A DNA stretch of 64,000 nt from Microtetraspora sp. NBRC 13810 (lineage in GTDB: Bacteria; Actinomycetota; Actinomycetes; Streptosporangiales; Streptosporangiaceae), in assembly GCF_030268685.1 (NCBI RefSeq), contig NZ_BSRQ01000016.1, positions 62,001 to 126,000 on the forward strand, given 5' to 3'. A program made the translations under genes and the position numbers. Within the stretch, counting starts at the first letter, position 1, and every line of letters begins with the position of its first letter. Of this stretch, positions 35,982-45,838 are shown piece by piece. Under the pieces are notes generated by a model. The model worked only from the letters and a program-made list of their open reading frames with translations. It ran no database searches and was not told the origin of the DNA.

Positions 35982-36015
35982 AAATGCTGGGTGAACTATC
36001 CCTCACCATCCGGTT

Positions 36016-37227
36016 TCAGACCTGGACAGACTCCACGCCGGAGGTCACCACCGGCTCCGCGACCGGCCGCGCCCTGCGCCAGAACGGCCACGCCGCCAGC
36101 ACGACCGCGCCGCCGACCAGGCCGGTCACCGCGAAGCCCCACGCCGGCCCGTGGGAGTCGAGGAGCCAGCCGGCGAACGGGCCGCCGCTCGCCACTCCCA
36201 GGGTCAGCGCGGTCGAGTGGAACCCCATCGCCTCGCCGCGCGCCACGGCGGGGACGCTCCGGCTCACCTGGTCGACGGTGGCCGACAGGGCCGGGGCGCA
36301 CAGCAGGCCGGCGGGCAGCAGCGCCAGGCACAGCCATCCCCAGCCGCCGCCCGCCAGGCCGATCGGCACGGTGAGCGCGCACATCGCGCCGGACAGCGCC
36401 AGCGGCGAGAACCCGCGCGACAGCGTGCCGTACACGAAGCCGCCGGCCAGCGAATAGGCGCACCACAGGCCGATCACCAGACCGGACCACTCGGTGACGC
36501 CGCCGTCCAGCATGGTGGCCACCACCGCCAGCTCGGTCGCCGTGAGGGTGAACGTCAGCGCCGCGACCACGCACAGCAGCGCGACGAAACCCGGGGTCAG
36601 CCACTGCCTGCGCGGGACGGCGGCGCCGGACGGCTCGCCCTTCCCCGCCGAGCTTATGGGCGGGTTGAGCGCGAACAGCGCGACCCCGGACAGGACCGCG
36701 CCCACCCCCACGGACACCATCGTCCAGAAGCTGCCCAGCGAGGTCACCGCCACCGCCGCGACCGCCGGACCGATCATGTAGGACACCTCGACCGACATGG
36801 AGTCGAGCGCGAACCCCGGCCTGCGCCGCTCGGCCGGCACCATCGCCGCGATGCCCTGCCTGATCACGGTGAACACCGGGAGGGTCAGCAGACCCGCGAA
36901 CGCGGCCGCGCCCAGCAGCACGAAATAGGGCAGGAACGGCGCGCTGACCCAGAAGACCAACTGGGCCACCGTGGTCACGACCAGCACGGCCCGCAGCCCC
37001 CGCCCGTCGATGAACCTGCCGACGAGCGGCGCCCCCGCGGCCGTGCCCAGCGTGACGACGGCGCCGACCAGGCTGGCCTGGGTCAGGCCGAGCCCCATCC
37101 CCTGGCTCACGTGCAGGGTGAGCGTGAGCCCCATCGCCGTGACCGGGATCCGCGCGAACACTCCGACCAGCAGCAACGCCCGCACGCCCGGCAGCGCCAG
37201 CACCTGCCGGTAAGGCTCCATACCCAT
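36016..37227 (-). CDS. 12-TM MFS transporter
   Basis: A 403-residue major facilitator protein with about 12 helices, a motif-A-like [14 protein letters not shown] after helix 2, and a central polar loop ([13 protein letters not shown]). It resembles the SetB/arabinose-efflux-like group of actinomycete MFS proteins, whose substrates are unknown. The ATG at 37227 has GGAGG ten bases upstream. It sits upstream of the DHA2/tetR operon on the same strand but is separated from it by the operator region. Confidence 0.88.
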   Translation of the reverse strand: MGMEPYRQVLALPGVRALLLVGVFARIPVTAMGLTLTLHVSQGMGLGLTQASLVGAVVTLGTAAGAPLVGRFIDGRGLRAVLVVTTVAQLVFWVSAPFLPYFVLLGAAAFAGLLTLPVFTVIRQGIAAMVPAERRRPGFALDSMSVEVSYMIGPAVAAVAVTSLGSFWTMVSVGVGAVLSGVALFALNPPISSAGKGEPSGAAVPRRQWLTPGFVALLCVVAALTFTLTATELAVVATMLDGGVTEWSGLVIGLWCAYSLAGGFVYGTLSRGFSPLALSGAMCALTVPIGLAGGGWGWLCLALLPAGLLCAPALSATVDQVSRSVPAVARGEAMGFHSTALTLGVASGGPFAGWLLDSHGPAWGFAVTGLVGGAVVLAAWPFWRRARPVAEPVVTSGVESVQV

Positions 37228-37385
37228 GTGATTACTTACCTCCCCACGCATTGTGGCGTAGGGCACCGACAGAATCGCAACCGGATAAAGCGGGACCGGC
37301 GGGGTGTCACGGTCCAGCCGGTCGTGTCATCATCGAATCGTCCGGGGACGCCACAGGGGCGCCTCGAGACCTGGAGGGATCTGCG

Positions 37386-38237
37386 ATGTCCTCTGCCACA
37401 TCCGTTGCGTCCCCGTCGACCACGCTCTATGGCGGCGAGGGAAAGCGAAGGGTCACCGTCCGCGACGTCACCGCCGCCAAGGAGCGGGGCGAGCGGTGGC
37501 CGATGGTCACCGCCTACGACGCGATGACCGCCCGGGTCTTCGACGAGGCCGGCATCCCGGTGCTGCTCGTCGGCGACTCCGCCGCCATGGTCGTCTACGG
37601 CTACGACTCCACGCTTCCCGTCTCGGTGGACGACCTCATCCCGCTCACCGCGGCCGTGGTGCGCGGCTCCACCCGGGCCATGGTCGTCGCCGACCTGCCG
37701 TTCGGGTCCTACCAGGCGTCTCCCGAGCAGGCGCTGGCGTCCGCGGCCCGGTTCATGAAGGAAGCCGGCGCGCACGCGGTCAAGCTCGAAGGCGGCCGCC
37801 GGGTGCTGCCGCAGGTCGAGGCGCTCGTCGCGGCCGGCATCCCGGTGATGGCCCACCTGGGGCTGACCCCCCAGTCGGTCAACGCCTTCGGCGGTTACCG
37901 CGTGCAGGGACGCGGGCAGTCCGGCGACGAGCTGCTGGCCGACGCCAAGGCCCTGGAGCACGCGGGCGCGTTCTCCGTCGTGCTGGAGTGCGTGCCGGCC
38001 GAGCTGGCCAGGCGGGTGACGGCCGCCCTGTCCATGCCGACCATCGGCATCGGCGCCGGACCCGACTGCGACGCCCAGGTGCTGGTCTGGCAGGACCTCA
38101 TGGGGCTGACCGCGCAGCCGGCGAAGTTCGTCAAGAAGTACGCCGACCTCGCGGGCGAGATGGACCGGGCGGTCCGCACCTTCGCCGACGAGGTCACCTC
38201 CGGCGCCTTCCCCACCCCCGAGCACAGCTACCGCTGA
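37386..38237 (+). CDS. panB: 3-methyl-2-oxobutanoate hydroxymethyltransferase
   Basis: A 283-residue PanB makes ketopantoate from ketoisovalerate and methylene-tetrahydrofolate, the first committed step to pantothenate and CoA. It shows [41 protein letters not shown] and [17 protein letters not shown], the usual metal and substrate blocks. GGAGG precedes the ATG at 37386. A 15-bp hairpin follows directly. Confidence 0.97.
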   Translation: MSSATSVASPSTTLYGGEGKRRVTVRDVTAAKERGERWPMVTAYDAMTARVFDEAGIPVLLVGDSAAMVVYGYDSTLPVSVDDLIPLTAAVVRGSTRAMVVADLPFGSYQASPEQALASAARFMKEAGAHAVKLEGGRRVLPQVEALVAAGIPVMAHLGLTPQSVNAFGGYRVQGRGQSGDELLADAKALEHAGAFSVVLECVPAELARRVTAALSMPTIGIGAGPDCDAQVLVWQDLMGLTAQPAKFVKKYADLAGEMDRAVRTFADEVTSGAFPTPEHSYR

Positions 38238-38243
38238 CCGCCC

Positions 38244-38288
38244 GCACCGGCCCGCCACCCGCGTCAAACCGGCGTGGCGGGCCGGTGC
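38244..38288. terminator. Hairpin terminator after panB
   Basis: A perfect 15-bp stem (GCACCGGCCCGCCAC and its complement) with a 15-nt loop lies between convergent panB and the dehydratase gene. Confidence 0.8.
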
Positions 38289-38331
38289 AGGCCCCGCACG
38301 GCACGACCGGGGGCGGCGGGCCGACGCGAGG

Positions 38332-39264
38332 TCAGGCCAGCGTGGCTGGATCGGTGTTGGCTCCGCACAGCACGACCGCGACCCGCTCGCCCGGCCGCGG
38401 CCGGTAGACCCCGGACAGCAGGGCCGCGTACGCGGCGGCGCCGGCCGGCTCGACCGCGATCCGGTGGGCGCGCCACAGCTCCGCGCGCGCCGCCACGATC
38501 GCGTCGTCGGTCACCAGCAGCGACCCGACACCCGCCCGCCGCACCAGCTCGAAGGCGAGCCCGCCGACACGGGTGGCGCCCAGCGCGTCGGCGGCGACCC
38601 CGCCCACCTCGACGTCGACCGGTCGGCCCGCCGCGAGGGCCCGCTCCAGCGTGGGGATGCGCTCCGGCTCGACGGCGACGACGGCCGCCTTGTCCGCCAC
38701 CGCCGCCGTGACGCCCGCGATCAGCCCGCCGCCGCCGACGGCGACCAGGATCGTGTCCACCCCGCCCGCCTGCTCCAGCAGCTCGGCGCCGACGGTGCCC
38801 TGCCCGGCGACCACGTCGGGATGGTCGTAGGCGTGCACCTCCAGCGCGCCGGTCAGCGCGGCCCGCGCCCGGGAGGCGGCGTAGGCGTCGGAGTAGACGG
38901 CGCCGGTCTGCGTCACCTCGGCGCCCAGCGCGCGCAGGCCCGCGACCTTCACCTCACCGGTCACCTCGGGCACGAAGATCTCCGCCCGGACGCCCAGCGA
39001 GCGGGCCACGTGGGCGACGGCGAGCCCGTGGTTGCCGCCGCTGGCCGCGATGACCCCGCCCGCCGGCGCCTCGCCCGCCTCCCGGGCCGCGAGCACCCGG
39101 TTGAACGCGCCGCGCGCCTTGAACGAGCCCGCGTGCTGGAGGAACTCCAGCTTGAACAGCACCCCCGGCTCCGCCTCCAGCACGGGGGTCCGGCGGGCGT
39201 GCCCGCCGATCCGCTCCGCGGCCCGCTCGACATCCGCGCGGGTCACCGTCACACCCTCAGCCAT
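38332..39264 (-). CDS. PLP-dependent threonine/serine dehydratase-like enzyme
   Basis: A 310-residue fold-type II PLP enzyme. The Schiff-base lysine lies in GSFKARGAFN, the phosphate loop is VGGGGLIAG, and SGGNHG binds the cofactor ring region. It lacks the regulatory ACT-like domain of biosynthetic IlvA, so it resembles the short catabolic threonine/serine dehydratase or serine-racemase group. The precise substrate is open. The start used is ATG 39264 (MAEGVTVTRAD); an ATG four codons earlier is possible. Confidence 0.88.
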   Translation of the reverse strand: MAEGVTVTRADVERAAERIGGHARRTPVLEAEPGVLFKLEFLQHAGSFKARGAFNRVLAAREAGEAPAGGVIAASGGNHGLAVAHVARSLGVRAEIFVPEVTGEVKVAGLRALGAEVTQTGAVYSDAYAASRARAALTGALEVHAYDHPDVVAGQGTVGAELLEQAGGVDTILVAVGGGGLIAGVTAAVADKAAVVAVEPERIPTLERALAAGRPVDVEVGGVAADALGATRVGGLAFELVRRAGVGSLLVTDDAIVAARAELWRAHRIAVEPAGAAAYAALLSGVYRPRPGERVAVVLCGANTDPATLA

Positions 39265-39342
39265 GTCCACCGCCATATCCCACCGCCCTGTCCACCGCCA
39301 TGCTCTCTGTCACACCCGCCGCCTTCCCCGGTGTCCGCATCC

Positions 39343-40524
39343 TCAGGAAGACTGCGCCAGCGCCTGCTCGAAGTCGGCCCACAGGTCCTCCACGTGCTCG
39401 ATGCCGACGGCCACCCGCACGGTACCCTCCCCGATGCCCGAACGCAGAAGCTCCTCGGCCGTCAGGGCGCGGTGCGAGGTGGTCGCCGGGTGCAGGATCA
39501 GGGTCTCCACGCCGCCGAGGGAGGGAGCCAGCAGCGCCAGCCGTACGGCGCTCATGAACTTCTCGCCCGCCGGGCGCCCGCCGGCCAGGTCGAAGGAGAA
39601 CACGCCGCCGAAGTCGGGCAGCAGCCTCGTCGCCACCTGGTGCGAGGGGTGGCTCGGCAGGCCCGGCCAGTGCACGGCGGTCACGGCGGGATGCTCGGCG
39701 AGGCGGGTGGCCAGCACCCTGGTGTTGTGGCAGTGCCGTTCCATCCGCAGCGACAGCGTCTGCATGCCGCGCAGGGTGAGCCAGGCGGCGAACGGGTCGG
39801 GGGTCGCGCCCAGCTCGACGGAGAAGGACCAGACCCTGCGGTAGAGCTCGTCGGAGGCGAAGACCGCGATGCCGCCGAGTACGTCGGTGTGCCCGCTGAG
39901 GTACTTCGTCGTGGAGTGCACCACGATGTCGGCGCCGTGCTCGATCGGGCGGCACAGGACGGGCGAGGCGAAGGTGTTGTCCACCACCGAGACGAGACCG
40001 GCCTCCTTGGCCGCCGCGCACATCGCGGGCAGGTCGGCCACCTGGGTCACCGGGTTGGCGATCGTCTCCAGGTAGAGCACCCGGGTCTGCGGGGTCACCG
40101 CCGCGCGGACCGCCTCCGGGTCGTCCTCCGGCACGTACGTCACCGACACGCCGAACCGCCTGACCAGATCGGTCAGGGTGGTGGACGTGCCGCCGTACAC
40201 GGCACGCTGGGCGATCACATGGTCGCCCGGCTTGAGCAGGGCGAACAGCACCGAGTTGATGGCCCCCATGCCCGACCCGGCCGCCACCGCGCCGACGCCC
40301 CCCTCTAGCCCGGCCACCGCCTCCTCCAGGGAGCGGACGGTGGGGTTGCTCAGGCGGCCGTAGACGTACGCGCCGTCGGGGCGTCCCATCCCGTCGGCGA
40401 AGACGGCCGGGTCGTCGAAGACGAAGCCCGAGGTCTGGTAGATCGGGACCGTGATCGGCCGGGAACCCTCCATGACGGGCTGGGGGAGGTGGACGGCACG
40501 GGTTTCAGGACGGAGTTCGCTCAT
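39343..40524 (-). CDS. Trans-sulfuration PLP enzyme (cystathionine gamma-synthase/lyase family)
   Basis: A 393-residue Cys/Met-metabolism PLP enzyme. It has the VYGRLSNPT motif contributed from a neighbouring subunit, GSGMGAI at the phosphate loop, VVDNTFASP, and the lysine in HSTTKYLSGHTD. The family covers cystathionine synthase, lyase and methionine gamma-lyase; I cannot separate these by eye. The true N-terminus is ATG 40524 (MSELRPETRAVHLP); the much longer open frame reads through the npdG gene in another frame. Confidence 0.92.
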   Translation of the reverse strand: MSELRPETRAVHLPQPVMEGSRPITVPIYQTSGFVFDDPAVFADGMGRPDGAYVYGRLSNPTVRSLEEAVAGLEGGVGAVAAGSGMGAINSVLFALLKPGDHVIAQRAVYGGTSTTLTDLVRRFGVSVTYVPEDDPEAVRAAVTPQTRVLYLETIANPVTQVADLPAMCAAAKEAGLVSVVDNTFASPVLCRPIEHGADIVVHSTTKYLSGHTDVLGGIAVFASDELYRRVWSFSVELGATPDPFAAWLTLRGMQTLSLRMERHCHNTRVLATRLAEHPAVTAVHWPGLPSHPSHQVATRLLPDFGGVFSFDLAGGRPAGEKFMSAVRLALLAPSLGGVETLILHPATTSHRALTAEELLRSGIGEGTVRVAVGIEHVEDLWADFEQALAQSS

Positions 40525-40586
40525 GGGCCAAGGATGGCCCGGGGCCGGAAGCGGTTTCGCACCGGGTAGCCCGTTTCCGGCCGCGG

Positions 40587-41246
40587 TCAGACGTCGGTGA
40601 CCCGGAATCCGGCGTGCGCCTTGTAGCGGCGGTTGATGGAGATCAGGTTGGCGGTGAACGCCTCGACCTGGTGGGCGTTGCGCAGCCGCCCGCCGTAGAT
40701 GCCGCGGACGCCGGGGATGCGGCCGGCCAGCGCCTGCACGGTGTCGGTGGCCTCGCGGTCGTCGCCGAGCACCAGCACGTCGAGCTCCACCCGCTCGACC
40801 TCCGGGTCGAGCAGCAGCACGGCCGAGACGTGGTGGAAGGCGGCGACGACCCTGCTGTCCGGGAGCACGGCGGCGGCCTGCTGGGCGGCGCTGCCCTCCT
40901 CGACCGGCAGCGCGTAGGCGCCCTGCTTGTCGAAGCCCAACGGGTTGACGCAGTCGATCACGATCTTGCCGGCCAGCTGCTCGCGCAGCGACTCCAGGGT
41001 CGCCTTGTGGCCCTCCCACGGCACGGCGACGATCACGATGTCGGCCTCGGCGGCCACCTCGGCGTTGCCCGCGCCCCCGACGTCCAGGCCGAGCGAGTCG
41101 GCCGCCTCCTGCGCGCGCTCGGCGCTGCGCGAGCCGATCAGCACCCGCTGTCCCGCCAGGGCGAACCTGCGTGCCAGGCCCTTGCCCTGATCGCCCGTGC
41201 CCCCGAGAATCCCCAGGGTCACGCCCTCGATGGCGTTCTCCGTCAC
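40587..41246 (-). CDS. npdG: NADPH-dependent F420 reductase
   Basis: A 219-residue Rossmann protein with the F420:NADP oxidoreductase opening (LGILGGTGDQGKGLARRFALAG), the NADP-phosphate site GSRSAERA, and a conserved VPWEGH and DCVNPLGFD. It moves hydride between NADPH and coenzyme F420, supplying F420H2 to reductases. This supports an F420-using actinomycete. It is divergent from the hypothetical gene to its right. Confidence 0.93.
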   Translation of the reverse strand: MTENAIEGVTLGILGGTGDQGKGLARRFALAGQRVLIGSRSAERAQEAADSLGLDVGGAGNAEVAAEADIVIVAVPWEGHKATLESLREQLAGKIVIDCVNPLGFDKQGAYALPVEEGSAAQQAAAVLPDSRVVAAFHHVSAVLLLDPEVERVELDVLVLGDDREATDTVQALAGRIPGVRGIYGGRLRNAHQVEAFTANLISINRRYKAHAGFRVTDV

Positions 41247-41337
41247 GCTCCACTCCCCTTCAGCCGCGACCGACCTGACACGGCCAGATCATGCCAGCCG
41301 TCGGAACACCGGACGATACCGGGGTCGCTGGGGCACG

Positions 41338-41931
41338 ATGGAGCGCATGGACGCTTCCTCGGTGGCCCTGCTGCGCGAGGTGCTGGCTCCCACCGGCTGG
41401 GTGGAGCGCACCCGGGAGTTCGGGCTGGCGCTGCGCGCGACCCGCTCGCCCGGCGGCCTGCTCCTGGTCGGCACGCCCGAGGAGGAGCCCTGGCACCTCA
41501 CCGCGCACCTGGACGAGGAGGCGCGGCTGGCCGGGCTGCCGCAGCTCACGCCCACCCTGGTCCGCTGGTCGGTGCCGGCCGGGGCGCCGCGGCACCTGAG
41601 CGTCGGCATGGAGCGGCTGCGGGAGGCGCGCCGCGGCGAGACGCTCTTCGTCGTGGCCGAGCGGCGGGCTCCGGTGCCGCTGCTGGAACGGGTGGACGAC
41701 GCGCGGCGCATCGGGGCCACCATCCTCGCCCTGGACGGCGGCGACCCCGAGCTGGAAGGGCTCGCGCACGACGCCCTCACGGTCCCCGAGCGCGCCCCGC
41801 TCTCCTTCGACGGCGCACAGCACCTCGTCGGCGCCGCCGCGGCCGAGCCCGCCAGGGCCACCCCGCGCGGCCTGCGCGCCCGCCTCGCCCGCCTCCTCGA
41901 CCAGGTCAGCGGCCCGCACGTGCCGGACTGA
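41338..41931 (+). CDS. Hypothetical conserved actinobacterial protein
   Basis: A 197-residue protein without a recognisable domain. The N-terminal half looks like a compact alpha/beta region (LREVLAPTGWVERTREFGLALRA, then LLLVGTPEEEPWHLTAHLDEEARLAG) and the C-terminal part is Ala/Arg-rich. There are no membrane segments. Two ATGs are possible (41338 and 41347). Codon bias is normal for the region, so I consider it a real gene. Confidence 0.7.
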   Translation: MERMDASSVALLREVLAPTGWVERTREFGLALRATRSPGGLLLVGTPEEEPWHLTAHLDEEARLAGLPQLTPTLVRWSVPAGAPRHLSVGMERLREARRGETLFVVAERRAPVPLLERVDDARRIGATILALDGGDPELEGLAHDALTVPERAPLSFDGAQHLVGAAAAEPARATPRGLRARLARLLDQVSGPHVPD

Positions 41932-41944
41932 CGGGCGGGCCGCC

Positions 41945-42067
41945 GAACGCCGCTGCCCGCCGGGACGGCGGTTGACGGACGGCATCGGTGAACGCCGCTG
42001 CTCGCCGGGACGGCAGTTGACGGGCGGCGTCGGTGCACGGCCACTGCCCGCCGGGACGGCGGTTGAG
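41945..42067. repeat. 45-bp tandem repeat, about 2.7 copies
   Basis: Copies start at 41945, 41990 and 42035, each containing gaacgccgctgcccgccggg followed by acggcggttgacgg or a close variant. The block lies between two genes and may act as a terminator-like or protein-binding element. The copies differ at several positions. Confidence 0.75.
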
Positions 42068-42079
42068 GGATCTCGCGGT

Positions 42080-42259
42080 CTAGTCTCCGTCCCAGTCCTT
42101 GTCCCCGGACCGCCACGCCTTGTTGCGCTCGGCCGCCGTCTTCAGGGCGTCGGCCGCGGCCTCACGCGTCTCGTAGGGGCCCATGCGATCCTTGTTGGGG
42201 CAGCCCTCGTCGGGCTCGACACGCATGTGCTTCAGGCAGAACCACCAGTCACCGGTCAC
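42080..42259 (-). CDS. Small conserved actinobacterial protein (59 aa)
   Basis: A 59-codon gene starting at GTG: MTGDWWFCLKHMRVEPDEG, then CPNKDRMGPYETREAAADALK, then a charged helix and an Asp-rich tail. It is hydrophilic with a Cys/Trp-rich start (C8 and C20 could bind metal or zinc-like ions) and a helical YETREAAADALKTAAERN segment. Similar short proteins are widespread in actinobacteria and unnamed. It is divergent from map by 41 bp. Confidence 0.8.
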   Translation of the reverse strand: MTGDWWFCLKHMRVEPDEGCPNKDRMGPYETREAAADALKTAAERNKAWRSGDKDWDGD

Positions 42260-42300
42260 GGCTCAATCCTGCCCGCCCCGGGGCGCAATAGACTTGCCGC

Positions 42301-43149
42301 ATGACGACACTCCTCCAGCCTGGGCGGATCTCGCCCACCCGCAAGGTCCCCGCCCACATCCAGCGGCCGGAGTACGTCGGAAAGAAGTCGCCCCGCACCG
42401 GCGAGCCCGATGTCAAGTCTCCCGAGCTCATCGAGCTGATGCGCGTCGCGGGCAGGCTCGCGGGCCAGGCGCTGGAAGAGGTCGGCAGGCACGTCGCGCC
42501 CGGTGTCACCACCGACGAGCTCGACCGCGTCGGCCACGAGTTCCTGTGCGACCACGGCGCCTATCCGAGCACGCTGGGCTACCGCGGCTATCCCAAGTCG
42601 CTGTGCACCTCGATCAACGAGGTGATCTGCCACGGCATCCCGGACGACACGGTGCTGCGCGACGGCGACATCGTCAACATCGACATCACCGCCTTCATCG
42701 GCGGCGTGCACGGCGACACCGACGCCACCTTCCTGGTCGGCGACGTGGACGAGGAGTCCAGGCTGCTCGTCGAGCGCACCAGGGAGGCGACCAACCGGGC
42801 CATCAAGGCGGTCGCGCCCGGCCGCCGGCTCAACGTCGTGGGCCGGGTGATCGAGGCGTACGCCAAGCGGTTCGGCTACGGGGTCGTCCGCGACTTCACC
42901 GGTCACGGGATCGGCACGACGTTCCACTCCGGGCTCATCGTGCCGCACTACGACGATCCGTCGCTGGACGTGACGCTGGTGCCGGGCATGACGTTCACCA
43001 TCGAGCCGATGCTCACCCTGGGCACGATCGAGTACGACATCTGGCCCGACGGCTGGACCGCCGTGACCAAGGACCGCCGGCGGACCGCGCAGTTCGAGCA
43101 CACCATCCTGGTCACCGACTCGGGCCACGAGGTCCTCACCCTGCCGTGA
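42301..43149 (+). CDS. map: Methionine aminopeptidase type I
   Basis: A 282-residue enzyme that removes initiator methionine from nascent proteins. The dinuclear metal ligands are visible in [19 protein letters not shown] (two Asp), GHGIG (His), TIEPML (Glu) and QFEHTI (Glu). The first 40 residues form the N-terminal extension with PxxP-like motifs seen in actinobacterial type Ic enzymes. The start ATG is at 42301. Confidence 0.97.
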   Translation: MTTLLQPGRISPTRKVPAHIQRPEYVGKKSPRTGEPDVKSPELIELMRVAGRLAGQALEEVGRHVAPGVTTDELDRVGHEFLCDHGAYPSTLGYRGYPKSLCTSINEVICHGIPDDTVLRDGDIVNIDITAFIGGVHGDTDATFLVGDVDEESRLLVERTREATNRAIKAVAPGRRLNVVGRVIEAYAKRFGYGVVRDFTGHGIGTTFHSGLIVPHYDDPSLDVTLVPGMTFTIEPMLTLGTIEYDIWPDGWTAVTKDRRRTAQFEHTILVTDSGHEVLTLP

Positions 43150-43211
43150 ACCCCGCGCAGTGAACCCCAGGCCGTGAACCCCAGGCCGTGAACCCGGGCT
43201 GTGCCCCCGGG
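43144..43211. repeat. Short tandem repeat and hairpin after map
   Basis: Copies of gccgtgaacccca (about 16-bp period, three to four copies) follow the map stop, ending in a CCCGGG-n7-CCCGGG hairpin at 43193-43211 that may terminate map. Confidence 0.55.
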
Positions 43212-43219
43212 CCGCGGGC

Positions 43220-43633
43220 TCAGCGGCCGGACAGGTGGGGGATCACGCCGGTGACGGTGGTGCCCGCGCCGAGCGTGCCGGTCACGCTGAGCGTGCCGCC
43301 CAGCTCGGCGAAGGCGGCGCGCATCGCGTCGATGCCGCGGCCGGTGGCCTGGTCGATGAAGCCCTGGCCGTCGTCGCTGACCGTCATCCGCAGCCCGGAG
43401 CGGGACAGCGTGACGGCGACCGACACCAGGTGCGCCCCGCTGTGCCGCTCCACGTTGGACAGCGCCTCGCCGAACGCGGCCATCACCGCGCGGGTGACCT
43501 GCGGCGGGACGTTGCCCTCCGGCAGTGCCCACGTCTCGACCGTGATGCCGGTGTCCCGCGACCAGCGGGTCAGCGTGTCCTCCAGCGCCTCGGCCAGGCT
43601 CCGCCCCCCGCGCATACGCGTATTCTCGACCAC
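43220..43633 (-). CDS. Stand-alone histidine-kinase-type ATPase domain protein
   Basis: A GHKL ATPase domain with the N-box AFGEALSNVERHSGA, the G1 box DDGQGF and a closing glycine-rich GTLGAGTTV. No dimerisation or phospho-acceptor domain is present, so it resembles orphan ATP-binding or anti-sigma-like kinases. The start is uncertain; I used a GTG at 43633 with AAAGG upstream, giving 137 residues, while the open frame extends to a TTG at 43774. It follows the CopD-CtaG gene by about 200 bp. Confidence 0.7.
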   Translation of the reverse strand: MVENTRMRGGRSLAEALEDTLTRWSRDTGITVETWALPEGNVPPQVTRAVMAAFGEALSNVERHSGAHLVSVAVTLSRSGLRMTVSDDGQGFIDQATGRGIDAMRAAFAELGGTLSVTGTLGAGTTVTGVIPHLSGR

Positions 43634-43831
43634 AGCGTCCACGCCTTTCTGAGCACCGAGGGCATCGCCGCTTGCTGCGAGCGAACATCGCTCCCGGCCG
43701 ACGCCACCGAAGATCACAGGACGACGCACCGCGAGCGACGCCGTGTTACCGATGCTCCTGTCCCCCAACGGCAAGATTACCCGGCGGCCAGCCGCGATTC
43801 GGCGGAAGGATAGTGATCCGTAGCCAACGGG

Positions 43832-45838
43832 CTACTCCGCGCGATCCGCGGCCCCCCGGTCCCTCCTGTTCAGCTCGGCGAGGTAGTCGTTGTAGGCGTC
43901 GAGGTTGGCGTCGCCGGTGCCGCCGGAGCGGGCCGCGATCGCGTCGGCCCTGCGGTCGGCGGTCCGCGCCTTGCGCGAGTCGTCCTGCCACCACTGGATG
44001 GACAGCGCGATGAGCACGATCAGCGTCGGGATCTCCCCGAACCCCCAGGCGATGGCGCCGCCCGCCTGCTGGTCGGCCACCTGCGAGGCCCCCCAGGTAC
44101 GGCCGAGCTGGTCGTACCAGTCGGCGGCGAGGACGGTGCTCATCATCATCAGCGCGATGCCGAAGAACGCGTGGAAGGGCATCGTGACGAAGAGCGTGAC
44201 CAGCCGCCCGACGTGCGGCAGCTTGAACGGCGCCGGGTCCACCCCGATGATGATCCAGAAGAACAGCGAGCCGCTGAGCAGGAAGTGCAGGGTCATCGTG
44301 ATGTGCCCGAGGTGCTCTTCCATCGCCGCGGCGAACAGCGGCGTGAAGTACAGCGCGTAGGTCGACACGATGAAGATCGCCGTGGCGACGATCGGGTGGG
44401 CGAGGACCCGGACGACCCTGCTGTGCAGGATCACGGTGATCCACTCGCGCGGCCCCCGGTCACCGCGCCGCGCCGCGGGCCTGAGCGCGCGCAGCGCGAG
44501 CGTCACCGGCGCGCCGAGCACCAGGAAGATCGGCACCAGCATGGACAGCGTCATGTGCTCGACCATGTGCACGCTGAAGAGCACCTGCGCGTAGCGGGAG
44601 ACGCCGCTCTGGGTGGCGATCACCAGGATGACCACGCCGACGAGCCAGGCGACGGTACGGCCGGGCGGCCAGGAGTCGCCGCGCCGCCGCAGCCGGACGA
44701 CGCCGGCGAGGTACAGGCCGCCCAGGAGCACCGCGATGAGCCCGAAGAACAGGTCGAACCACCACAGGGAGACCAGGTTGGCCAGCGAGATCGGCGGCGG
44801 GACCGGGTAGCCGAGCAGCTCGAAGGCGCGGTCGGCGGGCAGCGTCACCACCGGCGGGGCGGTCCGTGCCAGGGCCACCGCGACGCCCATGGCCGCGGCC
44901 ATGACCACGATCTCGCCCGAGGCCAGCCGCAGGAACGCGCCCTGACCGCCCTTCTCCAGGGCGGGCAGGGTGCGCCGCCGGTGCCACCAGCCGAGCACGC
45001 CGAGCACCGCGAACAGCGCGGTCTTGGCCAGGACCAGGAGGCCGTAGGGGGTGGTGAACACCTCGGAGACGTAGGAGAGCCTGGCCAGCACGCTGAACAG
45101 GCCGGTCAGGCCGAGCCCGATGTAGCACCACAGCGCCATCCGGGAGAAGCGCGCCGCGGCGATGTCCAGTTGCGGGCGCTTCAGCAGCGCGTGCGCGCAG
45201 AGCACCGCGAGGCCGCCCACCCACAGCGCGAGCACGATCAGGTGCAGGGCGACGCCGCTGGTGGCCATCGAGTGGTTGGGCGAGGAGGCGGAGTGGCCGG
45301 TGAGCGCGGGCGGCAGCAGCGTGGCCAGGGCCAGCACGAGCAGGCCGCCGGCGGCCCCCACGGTGATCGCCCCGCGGGAGAACAGCGCGATCGCCACCGC
45401 GAACAGCACCACCAGGGTGAGCGCGATGCCCTGGGAGACCTGGCTGGCGAAGCTGGTCAGCTCGTTGCCGCCGAGCACCTCGCTCACCGGCAGGCCGAGC
45501 ACCTCCGACAGGGTGAACAGCATCGTGAGCCCGCTGAAGGCGGCCCAGGCGAGCGCGGTCCAGGAGGCGGCCTTCACGTAGCCGAGCGCGGCCTTGCCGA
45601 GCAGGCCCTTGTCGCTGGGCAGCAGGGCGGTGGCCGCCAGCAGCAGGCCGACGGTGAGCACGCCGGTGCCGTCCATGCCCATCTTGGACAGCGGCAGGGC
45701 CCACCGGGTGAGGGTGCCCTCGTCGGGCAGGCCGGGGATGATGCGGGGGGTGGCGGCGCCACCGAGGAACATCGCGGCGATCAGGGCCGCGACTGCGGCG
45801 GCCACCGCGGCGAGCGCCAGACGCGCGCTTCTGGTCAC
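43832..45838 (-). CDS. CopD-CtaG fusion membrane protein
   Basis: A 668-residue polytopic protein. The N-terminal half is CopD-like, with helices around GNELTSFASQVSQGIAL and the HSxxxN/H-rich segment TGHSASSPNHSM. The C-terminal half is a CtaG/Caa3_CtaG-type cytochrome oxidase assembly domain (FSVHMVEHMTLSMLVPIFL with conserved His, and FTPLFAAAMEEHLGH). Both parts handle copper, suggesting delivery of copper for heme-copper oxidase. The GTG start overlaps the copC stop (GTGA), so the two are translationally coupled. Confidence 0.92.
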   Translation of the reverse strand: MTRSARLALAAVAAAVAALIAAMFLGGAATPRIIPGLPDEGTLTRWALPLSKMGMDGTGVLTVGLLLAATALLPSDKGLLGKAALGYVKAASWTALAWAAFSGLTMLFTLSEVLGLPVSEVLGGNELTSFASQVSQGIALTLVVLFAVAIALFSRGAITVGAAGGLLVLALATLLPPALTGHSASSPNHSMATSGVALHLIVLALWVGGLAVLCAHALLKRPQLDIAAARFSRMALWCYIGLGLTGLFSVLARLSYVSEVFTTPYGLLVLAKTALFAVLGVLGWWHRRRTLPALEKGGQGAFLRLASGEIVVMAAAMGVAVALARTAPPVVTLPADRAFELLGYPVPPPISLANLVSLWWFDLFFGLIAVLLGGLYLAGVVRLRRRGDSWPPGRTVAWLVGVVILVIATQSGVSRYAQVLFSVHMVEHMTLSMLVPIFLVLGAPVTLALRALRPAARRGDRGPREWITVILHSRVVRVLAHPIVATAIFIVSTYALYFTPLFAAAMEEHLGHITMTLHFLLSGSLFFWIIIGVDPAPFKLPHVGRLVTLFVTMPFHAFFGIALMMMSTVLAADWYDQLGRTWGASQVADQQAGGAIAWGFGEIPTLIVLIALSIQWWQDDSRKARTADRRADAIAARSGGTGDANLDAYNDYLAELNRRDRGAADRAE

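Noticed and set aside
39343-41253. Fusion of the trans-sulfuration enzyme with an N-terminal domain
   Set aside because: The N-terminal extension is an out-of-frame reading of npdG; the enzyme has its own ATG at 40524.
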